Assembly: GCA_020634815.1 (NCBI GenBank)
Contig: JACKBA010000015.1
Coordinates: 1 to 64,000, forward strand
Source of the DNA: Caldilineaceae bacterium
GTDB lineage: Bacteria > Chloroflexota > Anaerolineae > Caldilineales > Caldilineaceae
Reading direction: 5' to 3'
DNA length: 64,000 nucleotides
Every line of letters starts with the position of its first letter. The stretch's first letter is position 1. Shown here in pieces: positions 8,583 to 17,640 of the stretch. The notes under the pieces are model-generated. The model worked only from the letters and a program-made list of their open reading frames with translations, searched no databases and was not told the DNA's origin. Both the position numbers and the translations under genes were made by a program.

Positions 8583-9374
8583 CTACAGATAGCCCAAATC
8601 CGGATGATAGCGCAAATATTGGCTGTTGGCGTGGACTTGTCGCCGGAGGTCCAATTGGTCAAAGACGCGCGCTAGGTGCTGAAGATAGTCCGGATTCTCA
8701 ACGGCCACAGTATTATGCCACGAACTTGCGTAGTGGTAGTGATAGCCAAACACGACGGGCACAAACACGAGGCGGCACCCCGCCGTTACAAGGTGCAGGA
8801 CGAGTTCCAGATCCTCCGGCACAGTCAGTCCCTCCTCGAAACCGCCCTTATCGGCGAGTTGCAGTCGATCCCACAGCGCACACATATCGATATGTGAATC
8901 CATGAAGATCCGGCCGTGAACGCTCTCGTTGCTCAGCATCGCCGGGCCATCCGGGCGATGGGCAATCAGATTGCCGAATGCGGCGGCTGCCTTCGTGTCT
9001 ATGATGGAACGGAAGAGCACGGGGAGTGCGGCAGGTGACAGCTCATTGTCTGCGTCCAGGTAGACGATATAGCGATAGGTCGCCTGGCGCAGGGCATGGT
9101 TACGAGTCACGGTGATGCCGTTGCGCTGCTCGTGAAGCAATACCCGCAGCCCGTCCCCGTAATATAGCGCCTCCAACTGGCGCAGCAGCGTGACGCTACC
9201 ATCTCTTGAGTGATCGTCGATGACCAATACTTCGCCGGGGATGGCGAGTTCGGCCAGTGCGTGGATGCCTGCCAGGGCCGACGCTACGGCCCGCGCCAGC
9301 AGCAACTCGTGATTCCAGTTTGCGATGGCTATTGTCACGCCGGCGGGGGCCGAACGCCACCACTCACTCGCCAT
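8583..9374 (-). CDS. GT2 family glycosyltransferase
   Basis: The product has GT2 features: VTIAIANWNHELLLARAV at the N-terminus, LVIDDHSRDGSVTLL, the metal-binding YLDADNELSPAAL, and a later segment GLTVPEDLELVLHLV that fits the acceptor/catalytic region. The frame is open upstream to 9431, but the ATG at 9374 overlaps the end of the preceding gene in the pattern ATGGCGAGTGA and leaves a normal-length GT2 of 263 residues, so I place the start there. Cytoplasmic action on a nucleotide-sugar donor is expected from the family. Donor and acceptor are unknown. Confidence 0.85.
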   Translation of the reverse strand: MASEWWRSAPAGVTIAIANWNHELLLARAVASALAGIHALAELAIPGEVLVIDDHSRDGSVTLLRQLEALYYGDGLRVLLHEQRNGITVTRNHALRQATYRYIVYLDADNELSPAALPVLFRSIIDTKAAAAFGNLIAHRPDGPAMLSNESVHGRIFMDSHIDMCALWDRLQLADKGGFEEGLTVPEDLELVLHLVTAGCRLVFVPVVFGYHYHYASSWHNTVAVENPDYLQHLARVFDQLDLRRQVHANSQYLRYHPDLGYL

Positions 9375-10356
9375 TCTCCAGCTCCTCCGGTGGCAATGGG
9401 ACATCAAGCAATTCGGCCAGGCTTGCTTCAAGACCGGGCATGCGGCAAAACTCCTGTGCAGCGCGGCCGTGGAGCGTTGCAGGTGGCGGCAGCACCACCA
9501 ATTCCGTCAATGAATTTTCGTGGAGCAGGGTGAAGCTGAACGGTGTCTCGTCGTCAATGGGATTCGCATCGTCGACGACCTTTACCGGGGCTGCACCCGC
9601 AAGGACGGCCTGCCGATAGCGCTGACTCTCCATATAACGGGAGCCGTACTGCGAACACCAGATGTAGTAGGCCGAATTGGAGAGTACGCGCATCAACATG
9701 GCTTCATTCAGATCGCGCCGATCTGCGTCTTCAGCGTTCTGTACAGGAAGATAGACGAACCCGTGCGGCGCAAGGTTGCGTACCAACAACTCGGCAATTC
9801 GCACGCGCCGGGGCGTCTGGATACCAATCATTGCCCAGGGAATCGGCCGCTCATTTCGCTCGCTGATTCCCAGCTTTGCTCTCTGCTTCTCGCTCTTTGT
9901 CATGCCGTTGAGGACAAAGCGTATGGGTATCTTCCACTGCCCATTGCTTGCAGACGGTTGCGGTCGCAGGCCAAGGTCCAGTAATGCGTCCAACTTTGTC
10001 GTGACTGCCATGTCGTACACGGGTTGGAACCATGGGCCATTCATGTCCTCCATGCTGATACCGAAGACAGCCTCGCAACGTTCGGCAAGTTCCGCGAGAA
10101 GTTGGCGTCCCCTGCCCGCGCAGCCGGTGCTTTGGGCCGCCTCGAAAGGGTTGTTGACAAAACACCAGTCGAAACCCATGTGAGGCGCATCTTCCAGCGT
10201 CGCAACCGTGACAGCGATACCGAGGGTTCTCAGCGCCTCCGCCAGCCGGTATCCCTCGAGATCGAAAAAGTGGTTGATCGCGGGGTTGACGATCAGGGCG
10301 GTGCGTTGCCCGAAATCATGCGCGTCCCCTTGTTGCCCGTTTGACTGTTTGCTCAT
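9364..10356 (-). CDS. Putative glycosyltransferase-like protein (CgeB/GT1-like C-terminal half)
   Basis: This 330-residue protein shows no GT2 motif. The N-terminal half has ALIVNPAINHFFDLEGYRL and FDWCFVNNPFEA, resembling a Rossmann half. The C-terminal half contains LLVRNLAPHGFVYLPVQ, then LSNSAYYIWCSQYGSRY and SQRYRQAVLAGAAPVKV, a layout reminiscent of the C-terminal domain of CgeB-like or GT1/GT4 proteins, where a residue pattern marks a change of position and renewed sequence checking of the sugar-nucleotide site. I could not find a decisive catalytic motif, so glycosyltransferase is an inference supported mainly by context. It overlaps both neighbouring genes (4 bp at the start, 11 bp at the end), so it is expressed with them. 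Confidence 0.55.
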   Translation of the reverse strand: MSKQSNGQQGDAHDFGQRTALIVNPAINHFFDLEGYRLAEALRTLGIAVTVATLEDAPHMGFDWCFVNNPFEAAQSTGCAGRGRQLLAELAERCEAVFGISMEDMNGPWFQPVYDMAVTTKLDALLDLGLRPQPSASNGQWKIPIRFVLNGMTKSEKQRAKLGISERNERPIPWAMIGIQTPRRVRIAELLVRNLAPHGFVYLPVQNAEDADRRDLNEAMLMRVLSNSAYYIWCSQYGSRYMESQRYRQAVLAGAAPVKVVDDANPIDDETPFSFTLLHENSLTELVVLPPPATLHGRAAQEFCRMPGLEASLAELLDVPLPPEELENGE

Positions 10357-12596
10357 AACCTGTTCGGCAAGGCCGCACCAAAGCCTTCCTTCTTGAGCGC
10401 AAGCAGTTGTAGCCGGCTGCGCATGGCGCTCCCCACCGCCTGAATACCATAATTCTGGGCGATGTCGCTCGCCGCCGTCAACCCGCGTGCGGCCGCCAGC
10501 GATAAGTCTGCGTAAACTGCCTGCATCAATTCCGCTGCGTGGTCTATATCCGGTTCAGCCCAGTGGTCACCGGCTTCATAGGGCCCCCAGTCGCGTTCTA
10601 GTTCGGTCAGACGGTAGCCGACAAGATAGCTGTTGGCGGGCGTCATGAAGTCCAGGTTGCCGGAATAACCCGTGGCGATGCACGGTTTGCCAAAGTACAT
10701 GGCTTCGGCCATTGTCAAGCCGAAGCCTTCGCAACGATGCAACGATACATAGCAGTCACAGGCGGCGATCAGCGCGCTGACGGTTGATCGGTCGTAGCGC
10801 TGATCCAAAAGCACACCGTTGACGGCTGCAAGCGACGCTGTCAGGTCAGCCATGTAGTCGTCCGGCATGCCGAGCGAGCGCTCATGGCCGGGCACCCTAT
10901 CGCTGTTGTTGACTTTCACGACCAGGAGCGGTCCCTTCAAGGGTGCGCCAAAGGCGCGGCGGAATGCCGCAATCGTTCCTTGAGGGTTTTTGCGTTCCAA
11001 AATACTGAGCGCATCAAAACAAAAAAGGAATACGAAGCGATCATCCGGAATGCCAAAGTCTTTTCTTGTTGCGCTACCGGCTGCGGCAGGTTGGACCAAT
11101 GGCCGCATGCATACGACGGGCACGGGCGCCACGGCGGCGATGGCAGCCTGTGTGTAGCGGCTGGCTACCCAGATTTCGTCAAAGAGCGAAAATGCGCCAT
11201 ACCATCGCCGCGGCAGCGTCGGCATTTCCCAGAACCAGAATCCGATATTGTGCTTGCCCCGAAAAAAGCTTGCCCCCATCTGTTCGTAGCACCTGGTCAC
11301 ATTCACTGCGTTGACATGGAGGAGATTGATCGCTGTCTTTCTCAACTCGGGCAACGCTGGCAGAAGATCGACCGCTTTCAAGGTGGGCTCTGGATCAATG
11401 TCGACAAAGTGAACGGGACATTGGGCCGCGCTTAATGCCACTATTGTTCCGCGGGCTGCTTCGCCCATGCCGTTGGCCGCGCTGATGTAACCAATGACAG
11501 CCGTGGACGGTGGCATTGGCAATTCCTCTGGCAAGGATCGCGCCAGTCGCCGTCTCGTCGGATCGACAGCGTCTTTCCTTGCCCGTGCCAGCTTCGCAGC
11601 CACTCTCTCACACGCCGTTCGCCATGCTTTGCGCCCCGCGTACAAGCGTGCCGCAACTGAAAACAGCGCCGATGCCGCCGCCGAGAATCGGTGCGGCTCC
11701 GGCCCGACGACGCCGAATAGTCCATCCCACAGACCGCCCGCCAGCGAGTCGGCGGCATGTCGATTGCCGGCAGCCGTCAGTCGATTGTGCTCATTGAGCC
11801 AGAATCCTATTGCACGACGGCAGAGCACCCCAACAATTCGGTGTCTGTACGAGCGGAGAAACTGCACATGACTTCGGCGTGGATAATAGAGCGACCGAAT
11901 GTTGCTCCACGTACGGGCATCGACGGTATTGGCATGTCGCACCACAGCCATCGGAGCGACGGCACAACGATAACCCGCGTCTGCGCTGCGCAGACACCAA
12001 TCTACGTCTTCGTAGTATAAGAAGTAGCGCTCGTCTAGCAATCCGATCTGGCGGACGACCGCGCTCTTGATGAGCAACGCACAGCCGGGGACGTATTCCG
12101 TGTCTATCAAGAGCGCTGGGCGATCGCAGTCGGTGATAGAGATCTCGACGGTATTGCCGGTGCGCCAATCGACGCGCGCTCCGGCATACATGAGGTGCGG
12201 ATTGCGTCGTGATATGACCGCCGGCCCAACGATGCCCAGGCGCGGGTCCGTCTCTGCGGCAGTCACCAGCAAGGGCAGCCCATTGGCGAGTAGTTCGGTA
12301 TCGTCGTTGAGCAGAAGAATATACTCGGCGCCGGCCGCGATCGCGTGTCGAATGCCAAGGTTGCAGCCCTCGGCAAAGCCAGTGTTTCGCTCCCGGTGCA
12401 GAATCTCTGCTGATGGGCAGTGCGCTGCCACGCTTTGGGGTGTACCGTCTTTCGAGCCGTTGTCTACCACGACAATGTGCAAGTTTGCATACTTCTGCGC
12501 CAGGAGCGAATCAAGGCAAGAAAGTATTTCCGTTCCGCTGTTCCAGGTCGGAATGATTGCACAGACTGACGGTAGCTGGGTCACAGTGCGACTCAC
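10353..12596 (-). CDS. GT2-GT4 fusion glycosyltransferase, first gene of the operon
   Basis: The 747-residue protein joins two different folds. Residues about 8-250 are GT2 (VCAIIPTWNSGTEILSCL, VVVDNGSKDGTP, LLLNDDTELL, FLYYEDVDWCLR). Residues about 365-720 are a GT-B enzyme of the GT4 type: VIGYISAANGMGEAARGT is a donor/acceptor loop, FLFCFDALSILERKNP leads into the C-terminal half, and EGFGLTMAEAMYFGKP is the E-x7-E nucleotide-sugar motif. One polypeptide would therefore add one sugar by inversion and one by retention. It is the promoter-proximal gene of the minus-strand operon; the 96 bp upstream contain an inverted repeat. Specificities are unknown. Confidence 0.9.
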   Translation of the reverse strand: MSRTVTQLPSVCAIIPTWNSGTEILSCLDSLLAQKYANLHIVVVDNGSKDGTPQSVAAHCPSAEILHRERNTGFAEGCNLGIRHAIAAGAEYILLLNDDTELLANGLPLLVTAAETDPRLGIVGPAVISRRNPHLMYAGARVDWRTGNTVEISITDCDRPALLIDTEYVPGCALLIKSAVVRQIGLLDERYFLYYEDVDWCLRSADAGYRCAVAPMAVVRHANTVDARTWSNIRSLYYPRRSHVQFLRSYRHRIVGVLCRRAIGFWLNEHNRLTAAGNRHAADSLAGGLWDGLFGVVGPEPHRFSAAASALFSVAARLYAGRKAWRTACERVAAKLARARKDAVDPTRRRLARSLPEELPMPPSTAVIGYISAANGMGEAARGTIVALSAAQCPVHFVDIDPEPTLKAVDLLPALPELRKTAINLLHVNAVNVTRCYEQMGASFFRGKHNIGFWFWEMPTLPRRWYGAFSLFDEIWVASRYTQAAIAAVAPVPVVCMRPLVQPAAAGSATRKDFGIPDDRFVFLFCFDALSILERKNPQGTIAAFRRAFGAPLKGPLLVVKVNNSDRVPGHERSLGMPDDYMADLTASLAAVNGVLLDQRYDRSTVSALIAACDCYVSLHRCEGFGLTMAEAMYFGKPCIATGYSGNLDFMTPANSYLVGYRLTELERDWGPYEAGDHWAEPDIDHAAELMQAVYADLSLAAARGLTAASDIAQNYGIQAVGSAMRSRLQLLALKKEGFGAALPNRL

Positions 12597-12617
12597 TCAA
12601 TGTCGTCCTATCGTTTT

Positions 12618-12638
12618 CCGGAATGGAAGCCGTTCCGG
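12618..12638. promoter_or_regulatory. Inverted repeat CCGGAA-N9-TTCCGG upstream of the glycan operon
   Basis: A perfect 6-bp inverted repeat with a 9-bp spacer lies 22-42 bp upstream of the first codon of the operon at 12596, in the gap after the GNAT gene. No T-tract follows on either strand, so it is a poor terminator. A repressor/activator operator or a 5'-UTR hairpin fits the position better. This is inferred from symmetry and location only. Confidence 0.35.
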
Positions 12639-12692
12639 AGTCTCCTCAAGTGTGCGCCGAGGAGCCCGCAATCGTAGGTCTTCTCGCCGAAC

Positions 12693-13517
12693 TCACGAGT
12701 TTGGAAAACGACCGATGTCGACCGTGTAGGCGTAGGCAGCACGAAACCCTGACTTCAGCGCCACGCGAACTGACGGTGCGTTATCTGTCCACGAATCCCA
12801 GTATGCGACAAGTCCGCGCTCCTGGCAACGGCGCGCCCACGCCGCGGCCAGCAACGCGCCGATGCCGCGTTGCTGATACGCCTCCACCGTCTCGATGCCC
12901 GCGCCGCAGCGCGTCGCGCTCACCGTCTCCGCCGTACACCAGCCGGCGATGGCAGTGCCTTCCAGCGCGCAGACACCGAAGCCCTGCGCCACGAAGCGCT
13001 CGACGGACGGCCAGCAGGACGCAATCTCGCCGGCCAAGTCAGCATGATGGGCCAGCCCGGCCTCGGCCAGCAGGGCAGCGTCGATGGCGCACAGGCTCAG
13101 CCCGGCGGGCAGCCCGGGCGCGGGTGGCAGTGGGCGATCCGGCGCCAGCACGAAGAGCGAGCGCTCCAGCCGGCGTAGGGCCAGCCCAGGGAAGAGCCGG
13201 TCGTAGTGCGTCTCCCACGCGTCGTCGCTGCGGTAGAGCTTGAAGATACCGAGCCCGCGCGCGGCGCCTTGCGGCAGCAACTCGCCGGCAATCCACCGCG
13301 CCGCTGCATCCACGAAGCGCGCATTCTCCGCGTCACCGAGCAGATAGAGCGAGTGGCCGCGATCCCACAACAGCGCGCTGCGCGGCGCGCCGGCGTCATC
13401 CACCCAGATCTCGCCGGGCGTGTTGCCGGCCGCCACTGCGGTCAACACCAATTGCAGGTGCTCCCTGCCGGCCAGATCGACCAACTCCCCCGCCCGTTCC
13501 CCTGCCAATGATTCCAT
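12693..13517 (-). CDS. GNAT family N-acetyltransferase (GNAT_acetyltran type)
   Basis: The 274-residue protein has a variable N-terminal half and a C-terminal GNAT core. The acetyl-CoA binding loop is QQRGIGALLAAA at about residues 215-226 (R/Q-x-x-G-x-G/A pattern), followed by an AYWDSWTDNAPSVRVALKSGF segment with the Asn/Ser stretch usual for motif B. The ETV strand before the loop and GWCTAET strand also fit. The long N-terminal half and overall length match the PF12746-type acetyltransferases seen next to surface-glycan and antibiotic genes. It is transcribed toward the glycan operon with a 96-bp gap, so it could belong to the same transcript. The substrate is unknown. Confidence 0.75.
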   Translation of the reverse strand: MESLAGERAGELVDLAGREHLQLVLTAVAAGNTPGEIWVDDAGAPRSALLWDRGHSLYLLGDAENARFVDAAARWIAGELLPQGAARGLGIFKLYRSDDAWETHYDRLFPGLALRRLERSLFVLAPDRPLPPAPGLPAGLSLCAIDAALLAEAGLAHHADLAGEIASCWPSVERFVAQGFGVCALEGTAIAGWCTAETVSATRCGAGIETVEAYQQRGIGALLAAAWARRCQERGLVAYWDSWTDNAPSVRVALKSGFRAAYAYTVDIGRFPNS

Positions 13518-13551
13518 CCCAAGCCCCCCCAGTCACCGAATAGATCGTCGA

Positions 13552-13625
13552 CAATCAACAATCAGCAATCAACAATCAGCAATTCATCCATTCATCCCCT
13601 CATCCATTCATCCGCTCACTCCCAC
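13552..13625. repeat. Short-period direct repeats in the 13518-13625 gap
   Basis: Two perfect 14-bp copies of CAATCAACAATCAG run from 13552 to 13579, followed by a run of TCATCC/ATTCATCC-like units and then CTCACTCC-like units up to the stop of the next gene. A 22-bp portion (13563-13584) recurs in inverted orientation at 30126-30147 inside another gene. It is low-complexity spacer DNA; no coding or regulatory role is visible. Confidence 0.7.
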
Positions 13626-16253
13626 TCACTCCCCAATCTCAATCTCCCCAATCAGCGCCTGCGTCCCCGCCGGGTTGCCCGCCGTGTCGAGCACGGGCAG
13701 CGGCGCGCCGCTCTCGCTGTGATAGAGCCCCACATAGAGCGGATAGCGCCCCGGCGGCGCGTCGGCGTTCACGGTGACGTCGTGGATATCGATGACTGTC
13801 TCGCCCAGATCCCACGTCGTCGTCGGCTCGCGGTCGCAGACGGGCAGCGCGTCCTTCTGCGCGACCATCGTGCCGTTGCCATAGTACGACTGCACCGAGA
13901 CCTTATGCGATCCCGTCGCTGGCCCGATGGCGCGCCAGAAGAGCTTGAGTCGGAACTGGTCACCGGCTTGCAGTGGCTCGACAGGACTTAGGTCGTAGCC
14001 CACGAGCTGGATCTCGTTGCCGAAATTGATGTCCCGTACGTGCACCGGCGTTTCGGTGACCACCGGATAGGCCAGCGGCAGGCCGGCGCTGGCCAGCGCA
14101 TCGAAGGCGGGCGCATACTCCTCCACGGCAAAACGGCGCACCTCGCCCGTGGCTCCTTTCGAGCCGCTGTGGTAGATGGTCATGCGCTCGTCGCCGCCCA
14201 CGGTGACGACGCCCCATGGCCGGTAACCCTGCGCCGCCAGTAGATCGCCGATCTGCGTCTGGTCCTCCATCCACGGCTCCAGGCTGTTGACGGCGAAGAA
14301 CCATTCGGCCGTCGACCCGCAGCGGAACTGGCCGCGTGTGTACCAGTCGGGCACCCACATGTAGCGCTGATTCGTCTCGTAGTCACCGGAGAGCGTGCCG
14401 TCTGCATACAGCGCGCCGATGACCTTCCAGCCGTTGGCAAAGGGGAAGCCGAAGCGGCCGTCGACACTTTCTACGCCCGGCGGGCTCCAGTAGGCGGCGG
14501 GCGCGTGCTCCGGCCACGTTTGCAACACTTCTGGGTCGTTCTGCACGTACAGCAGATAGAGATAGCCGCCCAGCACGACGGTGAGCGCCGCAGTTGCGCC
14601 GGCCGCCAGCCATGCCTTGCCCGTAGCGCCCAGCCGCTGTATCGCCGCCTTCCACGCCGTCGACAGCACGTCGCCGCCAATGAGCGCCAGCGGCGCAAAG
14701 AAGACATGCACGTGCGTGCGCGGCCGTGCCGTAAAGAAGATGGCGATGAGAAAGGCGGCGGCAAACCACATCCAGACGATGCGTAGGCCCACCGGCAGGC
14801 GCGGCGCGCAGCACGCAAGCAGCAGAATCGCCGCAACCGGCAGGGCGGTGAGATCGCGGCCGGCGACGACGATTGCGCCGCCGCTCATCGCCAGCCACGT
14901 TGCCACGGCCAGTGCCAGCAGGGTGAGGGCAAGCGTCCAGCGTCGTCCGTAGCCGCGGGCAATGGTGAGGATCAGCCCCGCCAGCAGCAGGACGCCCAGC
15001 AAGACCATGGCATAGGCGGAGTTATAGAGCGCGCCGCGCACGAAGAGATCGCCCAGGTTGTTGTAGGGCGGGCTCTCGCCGCCGGCGCCAATGCGCTCGC
15101 CGAGCAAGTAATCGACGGTGGCGCCAAAGGCCGGGTTGAGCAGGAAGGGCACGTAGTAGAGCACCAGCAGCGCACCGCCGGCCAGCGCCGCGCCGACCGT
15201 GCTCACGGCCAGCGGACGCCACGCATCACGCCGCTGCACAAAGAGCGCGACGAGCAACGCTGCCAGCGCCGGCGCGGCGGCCAGCGCGTCGTAGTGGGCG
15301 AGCAGCGCGGTGGCAAAGAGCATCGCTGCCAGCAGCAGGCGCCGTGCGGGCGGGGCGCGGTTGCCCAGCAGAGCGGCGAGCGCCAGCAGCGCGGCCGCCG
15401 TGGCCAGGATCACGACGCTCTGGTATTGCACGAAGCGGGCGAAGGCCACGTAGTAGCCGCTCAGCGCCATCAGCAGCGCCGCGATCCAGCCGGCCCGTCC
15501 GTCGAGGAGCCGCCAGCCCAGCAGCCAGATGGCGACGAGCGCCGCCAGTCCCGCCAGCGCAAAGGGCAGCCGCGCGCTCGTCTCGTCGATCTGGCCGGTC
15601 AGCGCCAGCACCGCGGCCGGCACGAGAATCTCGACCGGCCCCTTGCGGTGGATCAGCAGCGCGTCCTCGTGGCCCTGGATGACGGCCGCCGCGCGCAGGA
15701 TGGCGCGCGCTTCGTCGCCGTGAAACTCGGCATAGCCCAGGTTGATGAAGCGTAGCGCGCCGGCCACGAGCAAGAGGATGACGAGCGGGGCGAGGAGCGA
15801 GAGGCGACGGGCGGGGGGTGAGTCGCCCGCCGGCTCGACGCTGCTGTCGGCCCGGCCGCGTCGCGTCCAGCACAGGCCGGCTGCGATCGCAAGCATGCCG
15901 AGATCGTAGAAGGCCAGCACTTGCCAGCGTTCGATGGCGCCGGGCAGATAGCTGAGCGGCAACATGCCGGCGGTGATGCTGGTGAAGGCGAGCGCGGCAA
16001 TGAAGACTCCGCGCTCAAGCAGGGACTGGGGCGTCTCGTGACGTGCCGGGACCAACAGGGCGGCCAGCAGTGCGGCCGGTGCGATCCCCGCAATGACGAG
16101 CGCGGCCAGCGTACGCAAGACGAGGGGCAGGCCGCTTGCCAGCAACACGATGTGGGCGGCGACAACGCCGCCGCCCAGAATCAGATACCACGTGCGAGTG
16201 CTCACGTTGCTTCGGAAGGGTGTCGTGGTCAGTCGCTCTCGCCACCCTGCCAT
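13626..16253 (-). CDS. GT39/ArnT-like membrane glycosyltransferase with C-terminal beta-sandwich
   Basis: The 875-residue protein is mostly transmembrane. After about four N-terminal hydrophobic segments comes the PMT/ArnT signature: LGYAEFHGDEARAI with the paired acidic residues D180-E181 in the first extracytoplasmic loop, then the IDETSARLPFALAGL region. The multi-helix core ends near residue 590. A soluble C-terminal part (about 720-875) forms a strand-rich domain, from FGNEIQLVGYDLSP to PLYVGLYHSESG. GT39 enzymes use a polyprenyl-phosphate sugar and act on the outer face of the membrane. It overlaps the aldo/keto reductase gene by about 25 bp; a GTG at 16205 is an alternative start. It is a clear paralogue of the protein at 19250-21826. 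Confidence 0.85.
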   Translation of the reverse strand: MAGWRERLTTTPFRSNVSTRTWYLILGGGVVAAHIVLLASGLPLVLRTLAALVIAGIAPAALLAALLVPARHETPQSLLERGVFIAALAFTSITAGMLPLSYLPGAIERWQVLAFYDLGMLAIAAGLCWTRRGRADSSVEPAGDSPPARRLSLLAPLVILLLVAGALRFINLGYAEFHGDEARAILRAAAVIQGHEDALLIHRKGPVEILVPAAVLALTGQIDETSARLPFALAGLAALVAIWLLGWRLLDGRAGWIAALLMALSGYYVAFARFVQYQSVVILATAAALLALAALLGNRAPPARRLLLAAMLFATALLAHYDALAAAPALAALLVALFVQRRDAWRPLAVSTVGAALAGGALLVLYYVPFLLNPAFGATVDYLLGERIGAGGESPPYNNLGDLFVRGALYNSAYAMVLLGVLLLAGLILTIARGYGRRWTLALTLLALAVATWLAMSGGAIVVAGRDLTALPVAAILLLACCAPRLPVGLRIVWMWFAAAFLIAIFFTARPRTHVHVFFAPLALIGGDVLSTAWKAAIQRLGATGKAWLAAGATAALTVVLGGYLYLLYVQNDPEVLQTWPEHAPAAYWSPPGVESVDGRFGFPFANGWKVIGALYADGTLSGDYETNQRYMWVPDWYTRGQFRCGSTAEWFFAVNSLEPWMEDQTQIGDLLAAQGYRPWGVVTVGGDERMTIYHSGSKGATGEVRRFAVEEYAPAFDALASAGLPLAYPVVTETPVHVRDINFGNEIQLVGYDLSPVEPLQAGDQFRLKLFWRAIGPATGSHKVSVQSYYGNGTMVAQKDALPVCDREPTTTWDLGETVIDIHDVTVNADAPPGRYPLYVGLYHSESGAPLPVLDTAGNPAGTQALIGEIEIGE

Positions 16254-17203
16254 TTGGACGCCGCGTTCAACGTCGCCAACTGTTCGGCTGTCAGCACGAG
16301 GTCGCCGGCGGCGAGGCTTTCCTGTAACTGGCCCACGGAGTTGGCGCCAATGATGGGCGCGGTCATGGCCGGCTGGGCGAGCAGCCAGGCAAGGGCGACG
16401 GCGGTCGGCGTGCTGCCGCTCTCGGCGGCGACGGCGCGCACGGCGTCGATGGTGCGCCAGCCTACCTCGTTGAAGTAGCGGCGCCTGATACCGTCGGCGC
16501 GCGCGCTGCTGGTGTCGCTCTCACGCGTGTACTTGCCGGTGAGGAAGCCGCCGGCCAATGGGCTGTAGGGAATCACGCCAATGCCATACGTGACGCAGAC
16601 CTCCTGCACCTCGCGCTCGAATTCGGCGCGGTGCACCAGGCTGTAGTGCGGCTGGATCGAGTCGTAGCGCACGAGATTGCCCTTGTCGCACGCCCACAGC
16701 GCCTGCATCAGTCGCCACGCCGGGTAGTTACTGCACCCCACATAGCGCACCTTGCCCTGGCGCACCAGGCTGTCGAGCGCCGCCATGGTCTCTTCGATGG
16801 GCGTCTCGTCGTCGTACCAGTGCGTCTGGTAGAGGTCGATGTAGTCGGTCTGCAAGCGGCGCAGGCTGTCCTCGCACGCCTTGATGATGTGGACGCGGCT
16901 GAGTCCCTCGCCGTTGGGGCCTCCCCACATGCGGCCGCGCACCTTGGTTGCCAACACGATCTGGTCGCGGTTGCCGCGTTCCTTCATCCAGCGGCCGATA
17001 ATCTCTTCGCTCACGCCGCCCGGGTTGTTCTCGGCCCAAAAGCTGTAGATGTCGGCCGTATCGATGAAGTTGCCGCCGGCCTCGACAAATGCATCCATGA
17101 CGGTGCGGCTGGCGGCCTCGTCGGCGGTCCATCCCCACTGCATGGTGCCGAGACAGATATTGGAGACTTTCAGGCCGGTGCGGCCCAGATTGCGGTGATT
17201 CAT
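16229..17203 (-). CDS. Aldo/keto reductase
   Basis: The product is an NADPH-dependent (alpha/beta)8-barrel oxidoreductase of 324 residues. The catalytic tetrad is present: D48 and Y53 (FIDTADIY), K87 (LATKVRG) and H128 (YQTHWYDD). The C-terminal IGANSVGQLQESL segment is the cofactor-binding part. The ATG at 17203 has GGAG about 9 bp upstream and is preferred over a GTG three codons earlier that would sit on the Shine-Dalgarno. The substrate (aldehyde or sugar ketone) is not evident. Its stop lies inside the start region of the following GT39 gene, so the two are probably co-transcribed. Confidence 0.93.
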   Translation of the reverse strand: MNHRNLGRTGLKVSNICLGTMQWGWTADEAASRTVMDAFVEAGGNFIDTADIYSFWAENNPGGVSEEIIGRWMKERGNRDQIVLATKVRGRMWGGPNGEGLSRVHIIKACEDSLRRLQTDYIDLYQTHWYDDETPIEETMAALDSLVRQGKVRYVGCSNYPAWRLMQALWACDKGNLVRYDSIQPHYSLVHRAEFEREVQEVCVTYGIGVIPYSPLAGGFLTGKYTRESDTSSARADGIRRRYFNEVGWRTIDAVRAVAAESGSTPTAVALAWLLAQPAMTAPIIGANSVGQLQESLAAGDLVLTAEQLATLNAASKWQGGESD

Positions 17204-17229
17204 TTCGTTCACTCCAAACGTTAGCTTCG

Positions 17230-17628
17230 CTATGTTTCAGGATATAGATGGCGTTCGATTTCCTGCAACACTCTGGATAGATGCGGCGCAACGGTTGCCT
17301 CGATGGATTCCGTCTCACCGTGACCGACGTGCTTGTGATGCGGATGTGTCTCGATCTCCGGGTGATGTGGAGAGTCATCGTATCGGAATACCAGGTTTCC
17401 GTGCGAATCCTGATAATGGTAGGCGTATTCGACACGCCGTAAGAGGTTGCTGCGCATCTCCAATAGCTCGACAAACTCAAACAGTGAGTTGTCCCAAAAA
17501 CGCAGGCGCCCCTTGATTGCGGCTGATGCACCTGGATAGACTTCGTCAACGCTCAGGGACTCAAGCTCGGCATCGCGCCGTGACGACATAGCGTCGAAAC
17601 ACCACTCAAGATAGCGATGGAGTTGCAA
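17230..17628 (-). CDS. TumE-like (DUF6516) toxin candidate
   Basis: This small 132-residue protein has the pattern I associate with the TumE/DUF6516 family: a strand segment RLRFWDNSLFEFVELLEM, then YAYHYQDSHGNLVFRYDD and a His-rich end HHPEIETHPHHKHVG. The reading frame opens with TTG at 17628; an ATG at 17589 is the alternative, so the exact start is unsure. It lies 12 bp after a small upstream gene in the same direction, the layout of a toxin-antitoxin pair. Family members are reported as toxins whose neighbour neutralises them. The assignment here comes from remembered family features and was not searched. Confidence 0.6.
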   Translation of the reverse strand: MQLHRYLEWCFDAMSSRRDAELESLSVDEVYPGASAAIKGRLRFWDNSLFEFVELLEMRSNLLRRVEYAYHYQDSHGNLVFRYDDSPHHPEIETHPHHKHVGHGETESIEATVAPHLSRVLQEIERHLYPET

Positions 17629-17640
17629 CGACGCCTGCCT

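Noticed and set aside
8573..8662. Upstream 30-codon extension of the coiled-coil protein
   Set aside because: It lies inside the preceding glycosyltransferase gene and the extra residues are unlike a normal N-terminus.
13552..13584. CRISPR-like direct repeats
   Set aside because: The repeats are 14 bp, directly adjacent and have no unique spacers.
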